A stretch of 64,000 nucleotides of DNA from Cyclaneusma minus (taxonomy: Eukaryota; Ascomycota; Leotiomycetes; Marthamycetales; Marthamycetaceae), in contig JAKZHN010000004.1 in NCBI GenBank assembly GCA_037179335.1, positions 496,001 through 560,000 on the forward strand, read 5' to 3'. Made by a program: the position numbers and the translations under genes. Shown here one piece after another: positions 40,074-49,940 of the stretch (within the stretch, counting starts at the first letter, position 1; each line of letters begins with the position of its first letter). Below the pieces are notes generated by a model. The model made no database searches, was not told where the DNA came from, and was given only the letters and a program-made list of their open reading frames with translations.

Positions 40074-40297
40074 TTATATAAAATAAAAACAAAGCGCCTT
40101 GCAAATATTTGTAAGGCATATATATTAAAAATATATAAAAAATAAGCGTTATTTATTAAAAAAGCTAAGCAAGGCTTTTCATGCATAATATTTAAGCGCT
40201 GCCATTTTTATTTAAAAATGGCAGCGGCTATTTTTTATAGCTAAGAAATATATATAACGCACCTTTATTTGCTAATTTATCTTTGATCATTATAACA
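40074..40297 (+). repeat. Gypsy 3' LTR
   Basis: Ends ATTATAACA. Its first third is the AT-shifted version of the GC-rich start of the left LTR, whereas its middle (gcgctgccat, gcagcggct) keeps more G+C than the left copy. Confidence 0.85.
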
Positions 40298-41072
40298 ATT
40301 ATTCCCAATATAGGTAAATAAAATGGATAATATTGAGTTATTATTTTAAATCTAAATTTTTTTTTATTTAGGCATTATAAAACTTTTAAATTTGCAAATA
40401 TTTTTAATATATTTAAAAAGATTGCGCGGTAAAAGCTGAATTTAAATAAGTATAATCCAGATTTTATAATTAGCAGCATTTTAAAAAATCTTTTTTTGGG
40501 AAAGGGACTATTTAAAAGTAAAATATTGCATTATAGGAGTTATCGATATTTGTAGCCTTTAAAGGCGAGAGAAAAAGGGGAGTAAAAGGAGGATTGCTTA
40601 ATATTAAAAATGGTAGTTTATTCTTTTGCATTTAAATGGCAAATAATTGCTAAAAGCTATGCAATGGCGTTTTTGCGCTAATTATATTAATAATTTCAAA
40701 ACCAGCAATTTAAGCTTTTAAAAAAGCTGCTAGCTAATATATTGCAGGGTGTTTTGTAAAGGAGAAAGGGGTTTAAGCTTTTTTGAATTGCTCCTGCTAT
40801 TTATCTAAGCAAAGAATTTAAGGATTTAAGCTTGCAAAATATTTTTTGTAAGCAGGGAAGCTTTTATTTTAAAGCTTGGGCTTAAGCGCGCAAATATTTT
40901 AACTGCGGGATTTGGCGGGGTTTAGCTTTATTTAAATCTGCCGTTTTTTGCAAATAGAGGGAACTGGTAGCGGAAAGGTAAGTTTTGGAGCTTGCCTGGG
41001 CTTGCAAAAAGTCTTTAAGCGGATTTGCCAGCAATTGACAAAATTTATTAAATTGAGAAGAATTGAATTAAA

Positions 41073-41130
41073 GGCGCAGCGGATAGCGCCGGGCTTATAA
41101 CCTGTTAATTACCAAGCAGGGGTCTAAACG
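41073..41130 (+). other. tRNA-Met-like segment inside Copia-A
   Basis: The segment reads like a tRNA from D-arm through anticodon arm to a worn T-arm: A-box-like ggcgcagcggatagcg, then gggcTTATAAcc. The anticodon loop would be CAT if one RIP-type C-to-T is reversed. Copia elements are known to prime on methionine tRNA, including internal half-tRNA sites. The minus strand here is complementary to the tRNA and lies just inside the 5' repeat, where a primer-binding site belongs. However, it is about 15 bp away from the repeat at its near end (about 42 bp for the anticodon part) and longer than a usual site. It may equally be a captured tRNA fragment. It is not a functional tRNA gene. Confidence 0.4.
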
Positions 41131-41143
41131 TATAAAAAGAATA

Positions 41144-41247
41144 ATAGTGTCTATTCGTAGGTAGCTGCCGGACCTTAAGGGTCCTAGAGCTCTGCGCTAA
41201 GGCTAGGGTTAAGCCCTGGCCTGGTGCGCTAAGCTATGGGGAGTCAA
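41144..41247 (-). repeat. Copia-A terminal repeat, right (5' LTR on minus)
   Basis: Partner of 22619-22722 (99 of 104 positions identical). It marks the exact right edge of the AT-rich island; array sequence resumes at 41248. Confidence 0.75.
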
Positions 41248-41326
41248 CAAAACTCTTGTAAAAGTAGAGATTACAGAATTTTGGATCATGCTTTCGTCTT
41301 CACGAACATAATATGTCGCTGTTAGC

Positions 41327-41902
41327 GGTCGATCTTGAAAATTTTCGACCAGCTTCTCCTGGCAAAGTGGGGGCTATTCCACTATCTCCAGTCTTTTCTG
41401 AGAAGAAGGGGGTGATTGAGGGTTTTTTATAGCTTTAGCAGTTTCGCTGGTCACGTAGTGAAATGGATGTGAGGCGTGTGTTGTGAGTTAGCGACTAGGT
41501 GAGACGAGTAGTCCGAGGGAACTATAAATAAGCTCCTTGTTGCTGTGATATTGTGTCAAGTTCCTGAGGCTGAAACTGGACTGCTCGACTGAGCATGCCC
41601 ATTCCTTTTTTCTTAGGGCTAAAGGGAAGGAGAGGTCTGGACTATTTACTTTGGTTTCAGGTCACTCCACAGATTAGGAGATCGTGTCGAGGAATGGTGG
41701 TTCCTGGCTTGCGTCGACTGTTGGATACCATGGACTGCTGCTACCTGAGAGCCCTGCCGTCACGACCGATTACTGCCGTTGAATAAGTGTGGAAGTGTCT
41801 GAGCTTTGTTTGGCACGTCAAACACTTTCTGGAAATTTTTGTAGACGTAGAGATTACGGAATTTCTTGATCCCTCTTTCAGCCTAACGAATATGTCTATT
41901 AG
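41327..41902 (+). repeat. array unit H
   Basis: The box is mutated to CACGTA (41452). TATA-like CTATAAATA is at 41522. The frame A-R-L-S-M-P-I-P-F-F-L is followed by acceptor TTTCAG near 41660. A 63-codon frame (41595-41786) spans the unit but is not conserved elsewhere. Confidence 0.75.
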
Positions 41903-42524
41903 CGGTGCATCTTGAGACTTTTGACTAGCGTCTCTTGGGAAGGGGCGTTGAAGTCGCTATCCGCTGTTTGATCTTTACTGAGAAGAAGAATAAGATGTCG
42001 GAGCTTTTATAGCTTTGGTGTTTAGCTGTGTCACGTGAGCAACGGTTAGGGAGGTGAAGAGTGTTTGTGAGTTGGTGACTAGGAGCCTAGGAAGGGGGGC
42101 CCAGTCTGAGGGAAGTATAAATAGAGTCTTGGTGGCTGCAATATCATGTCAAGTTTCTGGATTCGGGCAACTGATGTCGATTTTCCCAACACACGGCATC
42201 GACTGAGCATTCCCATTATCCTTCTGGTAGGACTGAGAGAAAGCACAGGCCAGAACTATCTATTTCAAGTTCAAATCTAATCATCCATCGTCTCTCCAAG
42301 TTCTGGCCGGCCGCCGGCGTCGACTGTCAAAACACTTGGGTTGCTGGCAGTCAGCAGAGCTATTGTCGTGACTGATCGCTGCTGTCACGACTAGTTACTG
42401 CTGTTGGAAAAGCTCCAGAGCCTACAGGACGAACTCCTGGAGAAATGTTAGAGTGCTTGTAGTCTACGCTGCAGGGAAATGTTGGTAAAGAATCCGGGTT
42501 TCAACGACGGCACGATATGCTCGT
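41903..42524 (+). repeat. array unit I
   Basis: CACGTG at 42032-42037 and GTATAAATAG at 42115-42124. H-R-L-S-I-P-I-I-L-L is followed by donor-like GTAGG at 42227. The downstream gctgctgtcacgact block is duplicated within the unit (42366-42405). Confidence 0.8.
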
Positions 42525-43024
42525 TTGTCAATCTGGCGCAAGCAGACAACACAATGTGCTCGTGGGCGGACACCCGGAATGTTCCTATTCTTGCTGAAGA
42601 AAAGTGGAAACGGCGGGTGCTTATACCCCTAGTCTGTTTCCGTATCGCGTGCCTAAACAAAGGTGTTAGGGTGAGTCCCAAAGTGCTTCACTAAACAATT
42701 TTGGACCACATTGTGGGACCACAGAGGTATAAATAGACTCATTGTCGCCACACATATCCTAACCAGAAATCAGTGCGACAAACCACTCCCGGAGGTTCTG
42801 TACAGCTGTATGTATATTATCGTTATCACTGTCAAAAGAACAGGCGGGGAGAGGGGGCAAAACAAGGCATGAGATGATGATATCGCTCTCAAAGTCACTT
42901 CACGGTCCCCCAAAACACTGAAATTATCTGGATTCCCCTCAAGCCAACTTACGTTGAGTACTACAGACCACTGAAGTGCTATCCTGCAAAGCTGCTGTTG
43001 TGACTGATTACTGCCGTTGTGTTG
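42525..43024 (+). repeat. array unit J
   Basis: First unit of the second subfamily. The CACGTG position is degenerate (tcgcgtgcc near 42647). GTATAAATAG is at 42727-42736. It ends directly at the CACGTG of the truncated unit J'. Confidence 0.75.
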
Positions 43025-43408
43025 CACGTGAGCTCCCTCCCCTGCTAGCCTCCTTTTGTCAGCCCTTAGTCAGCTAGAGCCCTATATATTTAGTGCAAAA
43101 TTCGTCTGGCCGAGCCTGAATCCTCCCGTCGCTGTCCAAAGACAAAAATAAAAGGTTGTGAAACTACTCAAATCACTTCAGCGTCCCCGCGTCCCGCGAA
43201 ACACTGTCGTTATCTGGAATTCCCCCACGCCAAATTATGTTAGATATTATGATCACTGCTATCCTGACAAGCTACTGTCATGACTGATTACTGCTGTTGG
43301 GTAAGTTCCAGGACAGACTGCTGGAAACCGTTGAAAATCTTGATCTTGTAGTCCAGGCTCCAGGGGCATGTTGGCAAAGTATCAAGCTTTTTTACCAGAC
43401 ATGGCGTG
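43025..43408 (+). repeat. array unit J', truncated
   Basis: Starts at CACGTG (43025-43030) fused straight onto the ctgccgttg end of unit J, so the upstream blocks are missing. TATA-like ctatatattt is at 43082. The downstream block is intact (43262-43310). Confidence 0.7.
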
Positions 43409-43966
43409 CTAGTCTGTTAACTTGATTCAACCACTCCAATTTTCCTCTCTTGCTAAAGAAGAGTGGAACTCGAGGGGCTTTTATAGTCCTGGCCTATCTC
43501 TGTAGCACGTGCAAGAATAGACGGTTTGTTGGATGCTCGAGACAGCAGTACAGGGAGCAGGCAATTATAAAAAGACTTATTGTTGCCACTCATATCCAAA
43601 TCAGACTCCGAACCACTAACCTCAGCCTCACACGGGCAGAGTACCACGCAAGGATCGTGCGGCTGAATTTTTCCAGCACCGTCCAGAGACAAGAGAAGTG
43701 AAAAACGAAAGACGTAAAAATGCTCAACTTTAGACTTCAAAGCCCCTTAAGGCACATCACCCTGTCTTGCCAAATGCGAGCTTACATCGGATACCGCAAA
43801 CCACTGCTATCCTGTGGATCTGCTGTCGCAACTGGTAACTCCTGTTGGATGAGTTCCAGGACAGACTGCTGGTAAAAGCTACCTTCGAAGATCTCAAGGT
43901 GCAGGACGCACAGAAAGGCTCGGAACGCTTTGGATGGGTTCTTCTGATAGGGTACAGCGTGGAGCA
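43409..43966 (+). repeat. array unit K
   Basis: CACGTG at 43506-43511, with a weak TATA (attataaaaag) at 43565. The upstream block gctaaagaagagtgg followed by ggggcttttatag is typical of the second subfamily. Confidence 0.8.
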
Positions 43967-44509
43967 GCGAGCAATACAGTCCAGATCCACCACGATCGAC
44001 TTTCTTCTTACTGGGAAGAAGTGGAACCTGAGGGGCTTTTTATAGTCCGGGCTTGTCTCTGTGTCACGTGCAAAAGAAAGAGGCGAGCCGGATGCTCCAG
44101 AGTTTCGACTAAGCAGTATGCGGAGTAAATAAGTATAAATAGACTCATTCTCGCCACCTGCACACACCAGACTTCGATTTACGAGATCGTCATTTGATGG
44201 GAAACAATACCTTGCGTGTCCAAACTTCTCCGCTAGAGTCAAGGGATTATGAAAAGAAAAACGAGAAAAGGTATGGAACTGCTTATCCCAACAGACTCAA
44301 TTTGCTCCGTTCCTCAGAACAGGTCGTCTGGTTCTCCCGCACGTCAACTTACGTTGGATACTACGGACTACTGCTATCCTGTAAAGCTGCTGTCACGGCT
44401 GCTTCCTACTGTCAGACCGGCTTTGGGATGAACCGCTGACAAGCCTCCTTTCAGAAATGTTGTAGCCCAAGAAATATTCGCGACATCTCTGGATTTATGC
44501 TCGAGATAC
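43967..44509 (+). repeat. array unit L
   Basis: CACGTG at 44065-44070 and GTATAAATAG at 44133-44142. The downstream block actgctatcctgtaaagctgc is at about 44370. Confidence 0.8.
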
Positions 44510-45057
44510 AACGTGCTGGTCCCTGGAATTCTGGCTGAGCAATCTCTTTCTTGCTGAAAAGCAACGGAAGCTGGGGGGCCTTTATAACCATTGGAAGGTA
44601 TGTAGTTTGCCACCTTATCACGTGAATACGCAGAGATGAGCCGGGAGTTTCAAGGTCCTCGAGCAAACGAACTAGGGATCACACAAGTATAAATAGACCC
44701 ATGATTGCCCCACATATCTAAACCAAACTCCTCTTCAACAATGTGTGGCTGAAGCTGTCCATCACCGTCCGGAGGTAAGGGGAAGGCAGAAGGGTGTGAA
44801 ACTGCCCAATCTAGCTCGCTTCATCCCCTGAGATACGCCCATTGCTGCCTGAGTTTCCCAAATGCTATCTTTGGCACATCGGAACTAGATCTTACCGCTA
44901 TCCCGTCCAGCTCCTGTCACGACTGAAATCCTGCTGTCGCGTAAACTCCAGAACAGACCCGAGACTGTTGGAAAGGCTTTCTTTGAAGCTCTCGTAGTCA
45001 AGGCAATATCAACGAAACATCTGGGTCTCTTTCTCCAGACAAAATATACCGATTCAT
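44510..45057 (+). repeat. array unit M
   Basis: CACGTG at 44619-44624 and GTATAAATAG at 44687-44696. A donor-like GGAG/GTAAGG follows near 44773. Confidence 0.8.
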
Positions 45058-45622
45058 GAACCTGACGAAGGCCAACAACAGTCGCGTGACGCGTCGTTGC
45101 ACTCTTTTTTCTTTCTTGCTAAAGGAAGGTGGAGGCTGAGGGGCTTTTATAACCCTAACTTGCTACCGTATCACGTGCAAGGACAAGTATTGAAGTAACT
45201 TCTTGAGCGCTTAAGCCAGCGGTAGAGAGAGTAGGGGGGTATAAATAGAGGCACGATCGCCGCAAACTTTCAGACCAAACTCTTGCATATCGTGCAATCA
45301 CGAAACTGCGCGCTTTGTGTGTCTGAACTTTCCTCTCACCTTCGAAGACCAGAGCAAGAGGAGAAAACAAGAAAAATTAAAATGCTCAAAGTCACTTCAG
45401 CATCCCTCGAAACACGCCGCTTAACCTTTCCGAATGACAGCAGCCGGCTTGCCGCTTACGTCGAAAATACGGATTCCTGTCATCCTGCAAAGCTGCTGTC
45501 ACGACTAACCCCTGCTATCGCACTCACACGCTTTCAAAGTTGTTGCTGCAGAACTGCATTTCCGAGTCCTGGACATTCAAAGGATCTGTGGGATGTCCCG
45601 ACCAGGATCTTACCCCAAGAAA
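45058..45622 (+). repeat. array unit N
   Basis: CACGTG at 45172-45177 and GTATAAATAG at 45239-45248. An open frame of 116 codons (45283-45633) crosses the unit, but its sequence is not shared in frame by all neighbours. Confidence 0.8.
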
Positions 45623-46140
45623 CGGCATGCTAGTCCTTCTACTTCGACCATCCGCGCTTGAAGCAAGGTCTTGTTGCTTTCGATGTCATGCTTCCGATCT
45701 CATGATTTCTTTACTGGAAAGAAAGCGGATCCTGTGCCCCTTTTATATCCCCAGATTCTCTAGGTAGTCACGTGCAACCAAAGCGGTGAATCACATAAGC
45801 ATTAGTGATCTCGAGGAGCAGACGGGTATAAATAGAGTCGTTCTCGCCACAGCAATTCATTAGAGTCTCCGGATCTGTCTCTTCCCAGAATGGTCCAGTA
45901 TCGAACGAAAGATGCCAGATGTCAACATCGCTGCACTAATGCTTTTCAGCGACCCTCAAAAAGACTTGCAAAGCTGGGTACTTGCACATTCTTTCCTGGC
46001 GTTTATAATTCGGAACCTACCACCCCTGGACCCATGAGCTGCCACCAGCCGGCAACATCGCTGTCGAGTACAACCACTGCTTCCACACAAGGTCTTATAT
46101 AGTCTAGCTCCTTATATGCAAGGGAAAAGAGAGAGAAGGT
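45623..46140 (+). repeat. array unit O
   Basis: CACGTG at 45769-45774 and GTATAAATAG at 45826-45835. The downstream block is weak (agctgccaccagccggcaac, then cgctgtcgagtac at about 46060). It runs into the second AT-rich island. Confidence 0.75.
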
Positions 46141-46357
46141 AATTAAAAATTAGTATATTGCAAGGCACAGCTAGCGAAGCTAGCTTTAGCTATCGGGGGG
46201 TTTTTTTTACATAATATAATAATATATAAAAGAGTTTACGTAATATTTAGCAGGGCTAAAAATAAGTATATAAAGGCAAAAGCTAATTTAACCGGCTATA
46301 AGCTATATAAAAAGCAAATTAAACTAAAATTAAATTATATAAAATCAATAAAAAAAA

Positions 46358-46424
46358 TTGCAGCTAATATAAAATTCTGCTTTAAGATTATAAAAATTAA
46401 TATAGCAAAAATTTTGAATTAAAA
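46358..46424 (+). repeat. terminal direct repeat of island 2, left
   Basis: AT-shifted copy of 49873-49940, about 68 bp alignable. Confidence 0.6.
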
Positions 46425-49400
46425 TTTTTTAATTTATTAAAATTTTATTTGCATAAAAAACTCCAATTTAGGCTATTTTAAAAATACCATTATTATTATT
46501 TTTATTATATTGTTTTAAAAAAAGGGCTAATAATAAATTGCTATTAAAAAAAGCAAAAAAGCATTATTAATAATATTATTTAATATATTAAATTTAAATT
46601 TAAAGGCTTTTTTTAATTTATAATTATTGCAAAAATAACGGCAATTAATAAAGGCTAATTTAACCAATTTAAATAAAAAAGCAAAATTATTTTGCAAATA
46701 AATAACATAAATATAGTAAATTGCCAAAAGGGCATTTTATAAAATTTTAGGATTTAAAAAACCGTTTTTTTAAATATAGTTTTTGATTTTGCAAAACTAA
46801 ATTTATTTAATTAATATAGCTAATATAGCCAAATATTTTTTTTAATTGGATAAAAGCGTTTTTAAAAGCATTAATAATTTAAATAGCTTTTAAAGCTATT
46901 AATAGCCAAGCTATAATAAATAATATATTTGGCTTTTAAGCTTAAAAAAATATATTATTCTATTATATTAAAAGCTATTTATAATTATAAAAATCTGCTA
47001 ATAAAAATACCAATTAGCAATTGCTTTTATATTAAAACAAAATAAAGTATTGGCTAGCTTATTAAAATAGCCAAGCAAATAAATAGGCTTTAATTTAATA
47101 TTGGCAAAGCTAATTAAAATTAATAGTTTTTATAAAATTATATATTAATTTGTATTTCTAAATATATATTTTAAAAGGCCGTATTAATTTATAAAACTAT
47201 CGGTGTAAATTATAATAATGGCTTTATATTAATTAAAATTGCTTGAATTTTAAAAATATTAATATTTAACTGGTTTTTTTATTTAATAAAAAATTCAATT
47301 GCTGGCGAAAATGCTTAAAATTGCAATAAAGAACTAGTATAGTTTTTTAGCGATATTTTTAAATAGTGCAATTATTAATATAAAAAGCATTAAAGCCTAT
47401 ATTAAAAGAGTTGCTAAAAAATAAATTTAGACGTATTTAATATTATTAAAAAATCAAATGCTATTAAATTAAAAAAATAGCTTGTATTATTATTTTAAAT
47501 TTTTATAAATACTTTCTAAAAAGGCGATAATATTTGCTGCTTAATAATCTAAATGGGAAAATTGCAATAAAAATTTAAAATTGGCAATAATATAAATAAC
47601 CAGCGTTTAAAACAAATAAATAAAACAAAAAATTATTAATTAGAATTTAAATATTATATTTAAAAACGCTATTTTGGGCAATTAGCTTTATTATTAATAT
47701 TTAAATTTGCAATTGCTTAAGCAATAAAGTTGAAATTATTATTAATTAAATATTAATTCTTAATTTTAAAATGTTTTTTTTATTGTTTTTTTTTAATATT
47801 TTGCTAAATGCCTAAAATTGTATAAAGCAAATTATAGCTATTTATTTATTTAGGGATTATTGCAAATAAATAAAATTTGAAAATAATGATATTATTATTT
47901 AAATAATAAAATATTTATAATTTAACAAATTATAATTTAAAATTTTATTTTTAAATTTTTGCAAAAGAATTAAAAATAAATAGGGCAATGGCTAATTTAA
48001 AAAAATGATACAATTTTAATATATATGTACTTTTTCCAAATAAATCCTAGTAGCTATTAATATAAAAATGCTATTGGAATTATATAAAAGGCGTTGTTTA
48101 TATCCCGTTTAAAAATAATATATTTATAGCCAATTTTAATTATAGTTTTTAAAATTAATTTAAAACAATATAGTAAAAATAGGCTAATTTTATAATAATA
48201 TAGTAATTTATTAATAATTATTAAAAATAAAAAAAAATAAAAAAATGATCTTTAATTATTAAAATTTTTAAATTCCTTTAATACCAAGCGTAGAAAAAAA
48301 ATTGCGGGGATATTTTTTTAATTTGGCCGAGTATAAAATTAATTTAGATTTTTTTATTAAAATTTTTAAAAGCTAAAAATAAAAAATAAAAGATTTTAAT
48401 AAAAAGAATATTATATAAAATTAATATAGCCAATTAGGGCTTTAAATTTAAAAATATTTTATAAAAACATATTGCTAAAATAGCTTTAAAAAATGATATT
48501 ATATTAATATAAAAAAATTAAACAGCTGGATTAAAAAAATATATTAAATTAAAAAATAATATTTAATAATATTAGAATTAATATATATTAATAAATACTT
48601 ATAAAAAAATTAATTGGGAAAAGCTTTTTATTAATAAAAAACTATTAAATATAATTAATAATAAAATTGGTAAAAGGCGCTAATTAAATATAATTAATAA
48701 ATAAATTAGCAAAACGCTTAATTGGAAAAATATAGCTAGCAAAGCTATTAAATAATAAATTTTAGGCTTTTTTTTATAATTAAAAATAAAATATTTGCTA
48801 TTATAAATAAAATATTTATAGCGGCGCTTGCATTTATTATTTTTATATTTTTTATTATTATAATTTTAATATATAATAAAATTATTATTAAAATTGCGAT
48901 TTTTTTTTAAAAAAAGATTAAAATTTTTAAATTATATTAGGTAAATATTTTGATTATAATTATAATAGTAATTAATAAATTTTTATATTTTTAAGCCTAG
49001 CAATTAAAGCGTGCTAATAAATTTTAAATACCAATTTTAAAATTTTATTTTATATTAAATAATTATATATTAATAAAAATTATTTATAATAAAATAAAAT
49101 TATATTATAGCAATTTTATTATTATATTAAAAATATAAAATTTGGCCTTATTTAAAAAATATTATTAATTAAAACTTTTAAAATTTGCTAAAAAGTTTAA
49201 AATTGCTAAAAATAAAAATAAAAATAATAAAAATAAAAATAATAACGTTATTGCAAATTAAAAAATTTAATTTAATTTAAATTAATATAATAATATAATG
49301 CTTAAAATAATATATAAAGCTAATATTAAATTTTAAATATATAATTTACCAAATATTGTTTTATTAATTTTTGGATTTTTTTTTATAAAGGGCTAAAAGC

Positions 49401-49872
49401 TTAAAAAAATATTGTTTACTATTAAATTCAAAAATAAGCATTAAAATAATAGGCTTTTGCAAAAAAGCCTTTAAAAATTTAAAAAACTTTTAAAGCTTAA
49501 TAATATAGAATTGGCGCTTTATTGCAAATTTTTTGCGCTGGATTTTAAATTGCTAGCGTTTAAAAAATATAAGATTTTTAATAATTAATTTAGGCTATTT
49601 TTTATTTTTAAAATCCCGGTTTTTTGGAAAATTCTGATTTTTTAAAAAATTTAAAAAAATTTCGTTTTTGGCATTTTTAAATTTGCTATAATGGCGCTTT
49701 TTTTTGGGCACGGGCTACCTTTTTTTAAAAAGCTGGCAATTTGCAATAGCAATAATTCTTATATATATGCGTATACGCGGGGTTTTAAAAAAGCTAAAAA
49801 CAATTATAATTACAATTTAGAAAATTTTATAATAAAAATTTGAATTTTAAATGGATTTTTATAAAAAATTAA

Positions 49873-49940
49873 AATTGCAGCTAATGTAAATTTTTGCTTT
49901 AAAGCTATAAAAACTAATATGGCAAAGATTTCGTGGTTAA
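49873..49940 (+). repeat. terminal direct repeat of island 2, right
   Basis: Less mutated copy of 46358-46424, ending near tttcgtggttaa just before normal-composition DNA resumes. Confidence 0.6.

Larger units (their letters stand above)
32827..40297 (+). mobile_element. Ty3/Gypsy LTR retrotransposon, RIP-degraded, nested in Copia-A
   Basis: Complete LTR-to-LTR structure of 7.47 kb: left LTR 32827-33049 (223 bp), right LTR about 40074-40297, and a 5-bp target duplication actat (32822-32826) / attat (40298-40302) that differs by one C-to-T. A purine-rich run (a9-g) precedes the right LTR, as for a polypurine tract. On the plus strand at about 35655-35830 a Gypsy reverse-transcriptase segment is legible: S-L-R-L-Y-I-N-Y-K-K-L-N-N-I, then K-N-C-C-L-L, then A-K-I-F-I-K-L-N-F. 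These are RIP-shifted versions of the S-L-R-x-C-V-D-Y-R-x-L-N and F-T-K-L-D-x-R landmarks. There is no intact frame. It sits in the gag or leader part of Copia-A and is younger than that insertion. Confidence 0.85.
22619..41247 (-). mobile_element. Ty1/Copia retrotransposon 'A', RIP-degraded, hosting two nested elements
   Basis: The element is bounded by 104-bp direct repeats (22619-22722 and 41144-41247). Removing the two inserted elements leaves about 5.3 kb, a normal Copia length. Minus-strand order fits Copia. The 5' leader is at 41.1-40.3 kb. A GAG-pre-integrase relic (W-Y-K-E-L-G-H-I) lies at about 31.65 kb. Reverse transcriptase is at about 29.7 kb, with a Y-I-N-D version of the Y-V-D-D box at 29704-29693 followed by F-N-I-K-N-L-G-K-I-E-R-F-L. 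RNase H relics are at 23.6-23.2 kb (P-D-I-A-F, then G-W-C-F-S-F-L-K). Next to the left repeat the minus strand has a purine run (gaaaaggg), as expected of a polypurine tract. All frames carry stops. No target-site duplication is clear. Confidence 0.75.
41248..46140 (+). repeat. tandem promoter-bearing repeat array, right part (units H-O, with a truncated J')
   Basis: This is the continuation of the array at 18.15-22.6 kb in the same orientation, with TATA boxes at about 41522, 42115, 42727, 43082, 43566, 44133, 44687, 45239 and 45826. The first two units (H, I) are of the left-array type (ctccttgttgctg or a close variant after the TATA). From 42.5 kb onward units belong to a second subfamily, in which the TATA box is followed by actcattgtcgcc and the period shortens to about 550-590 bp. 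The first 79 bp complete unit G. Confidence 0.85.

Noticed and set aside
41073..41130. A functional tRNA gene
   Set aside because: No closed acceptor stem, a degenerate T-arm, and a position inside a retroelement leader.
45283..45633. 116-codon ORF across array unit N and the 63-codon ORF in unit H (41595-41786) as real genes
   Set aside because: They lie in the transcribed part of the units, but the frames are not preserved across the array. I treat them as uncertain parts of the repeat rather than as genes.
18150..46140. CRISPR array or prokaryotic repeat system
   Set aside because: Repeat units are about 600 bp, diverged and carry eukaryotic promoter and splice signals; no short identical repeats with unique spacers.
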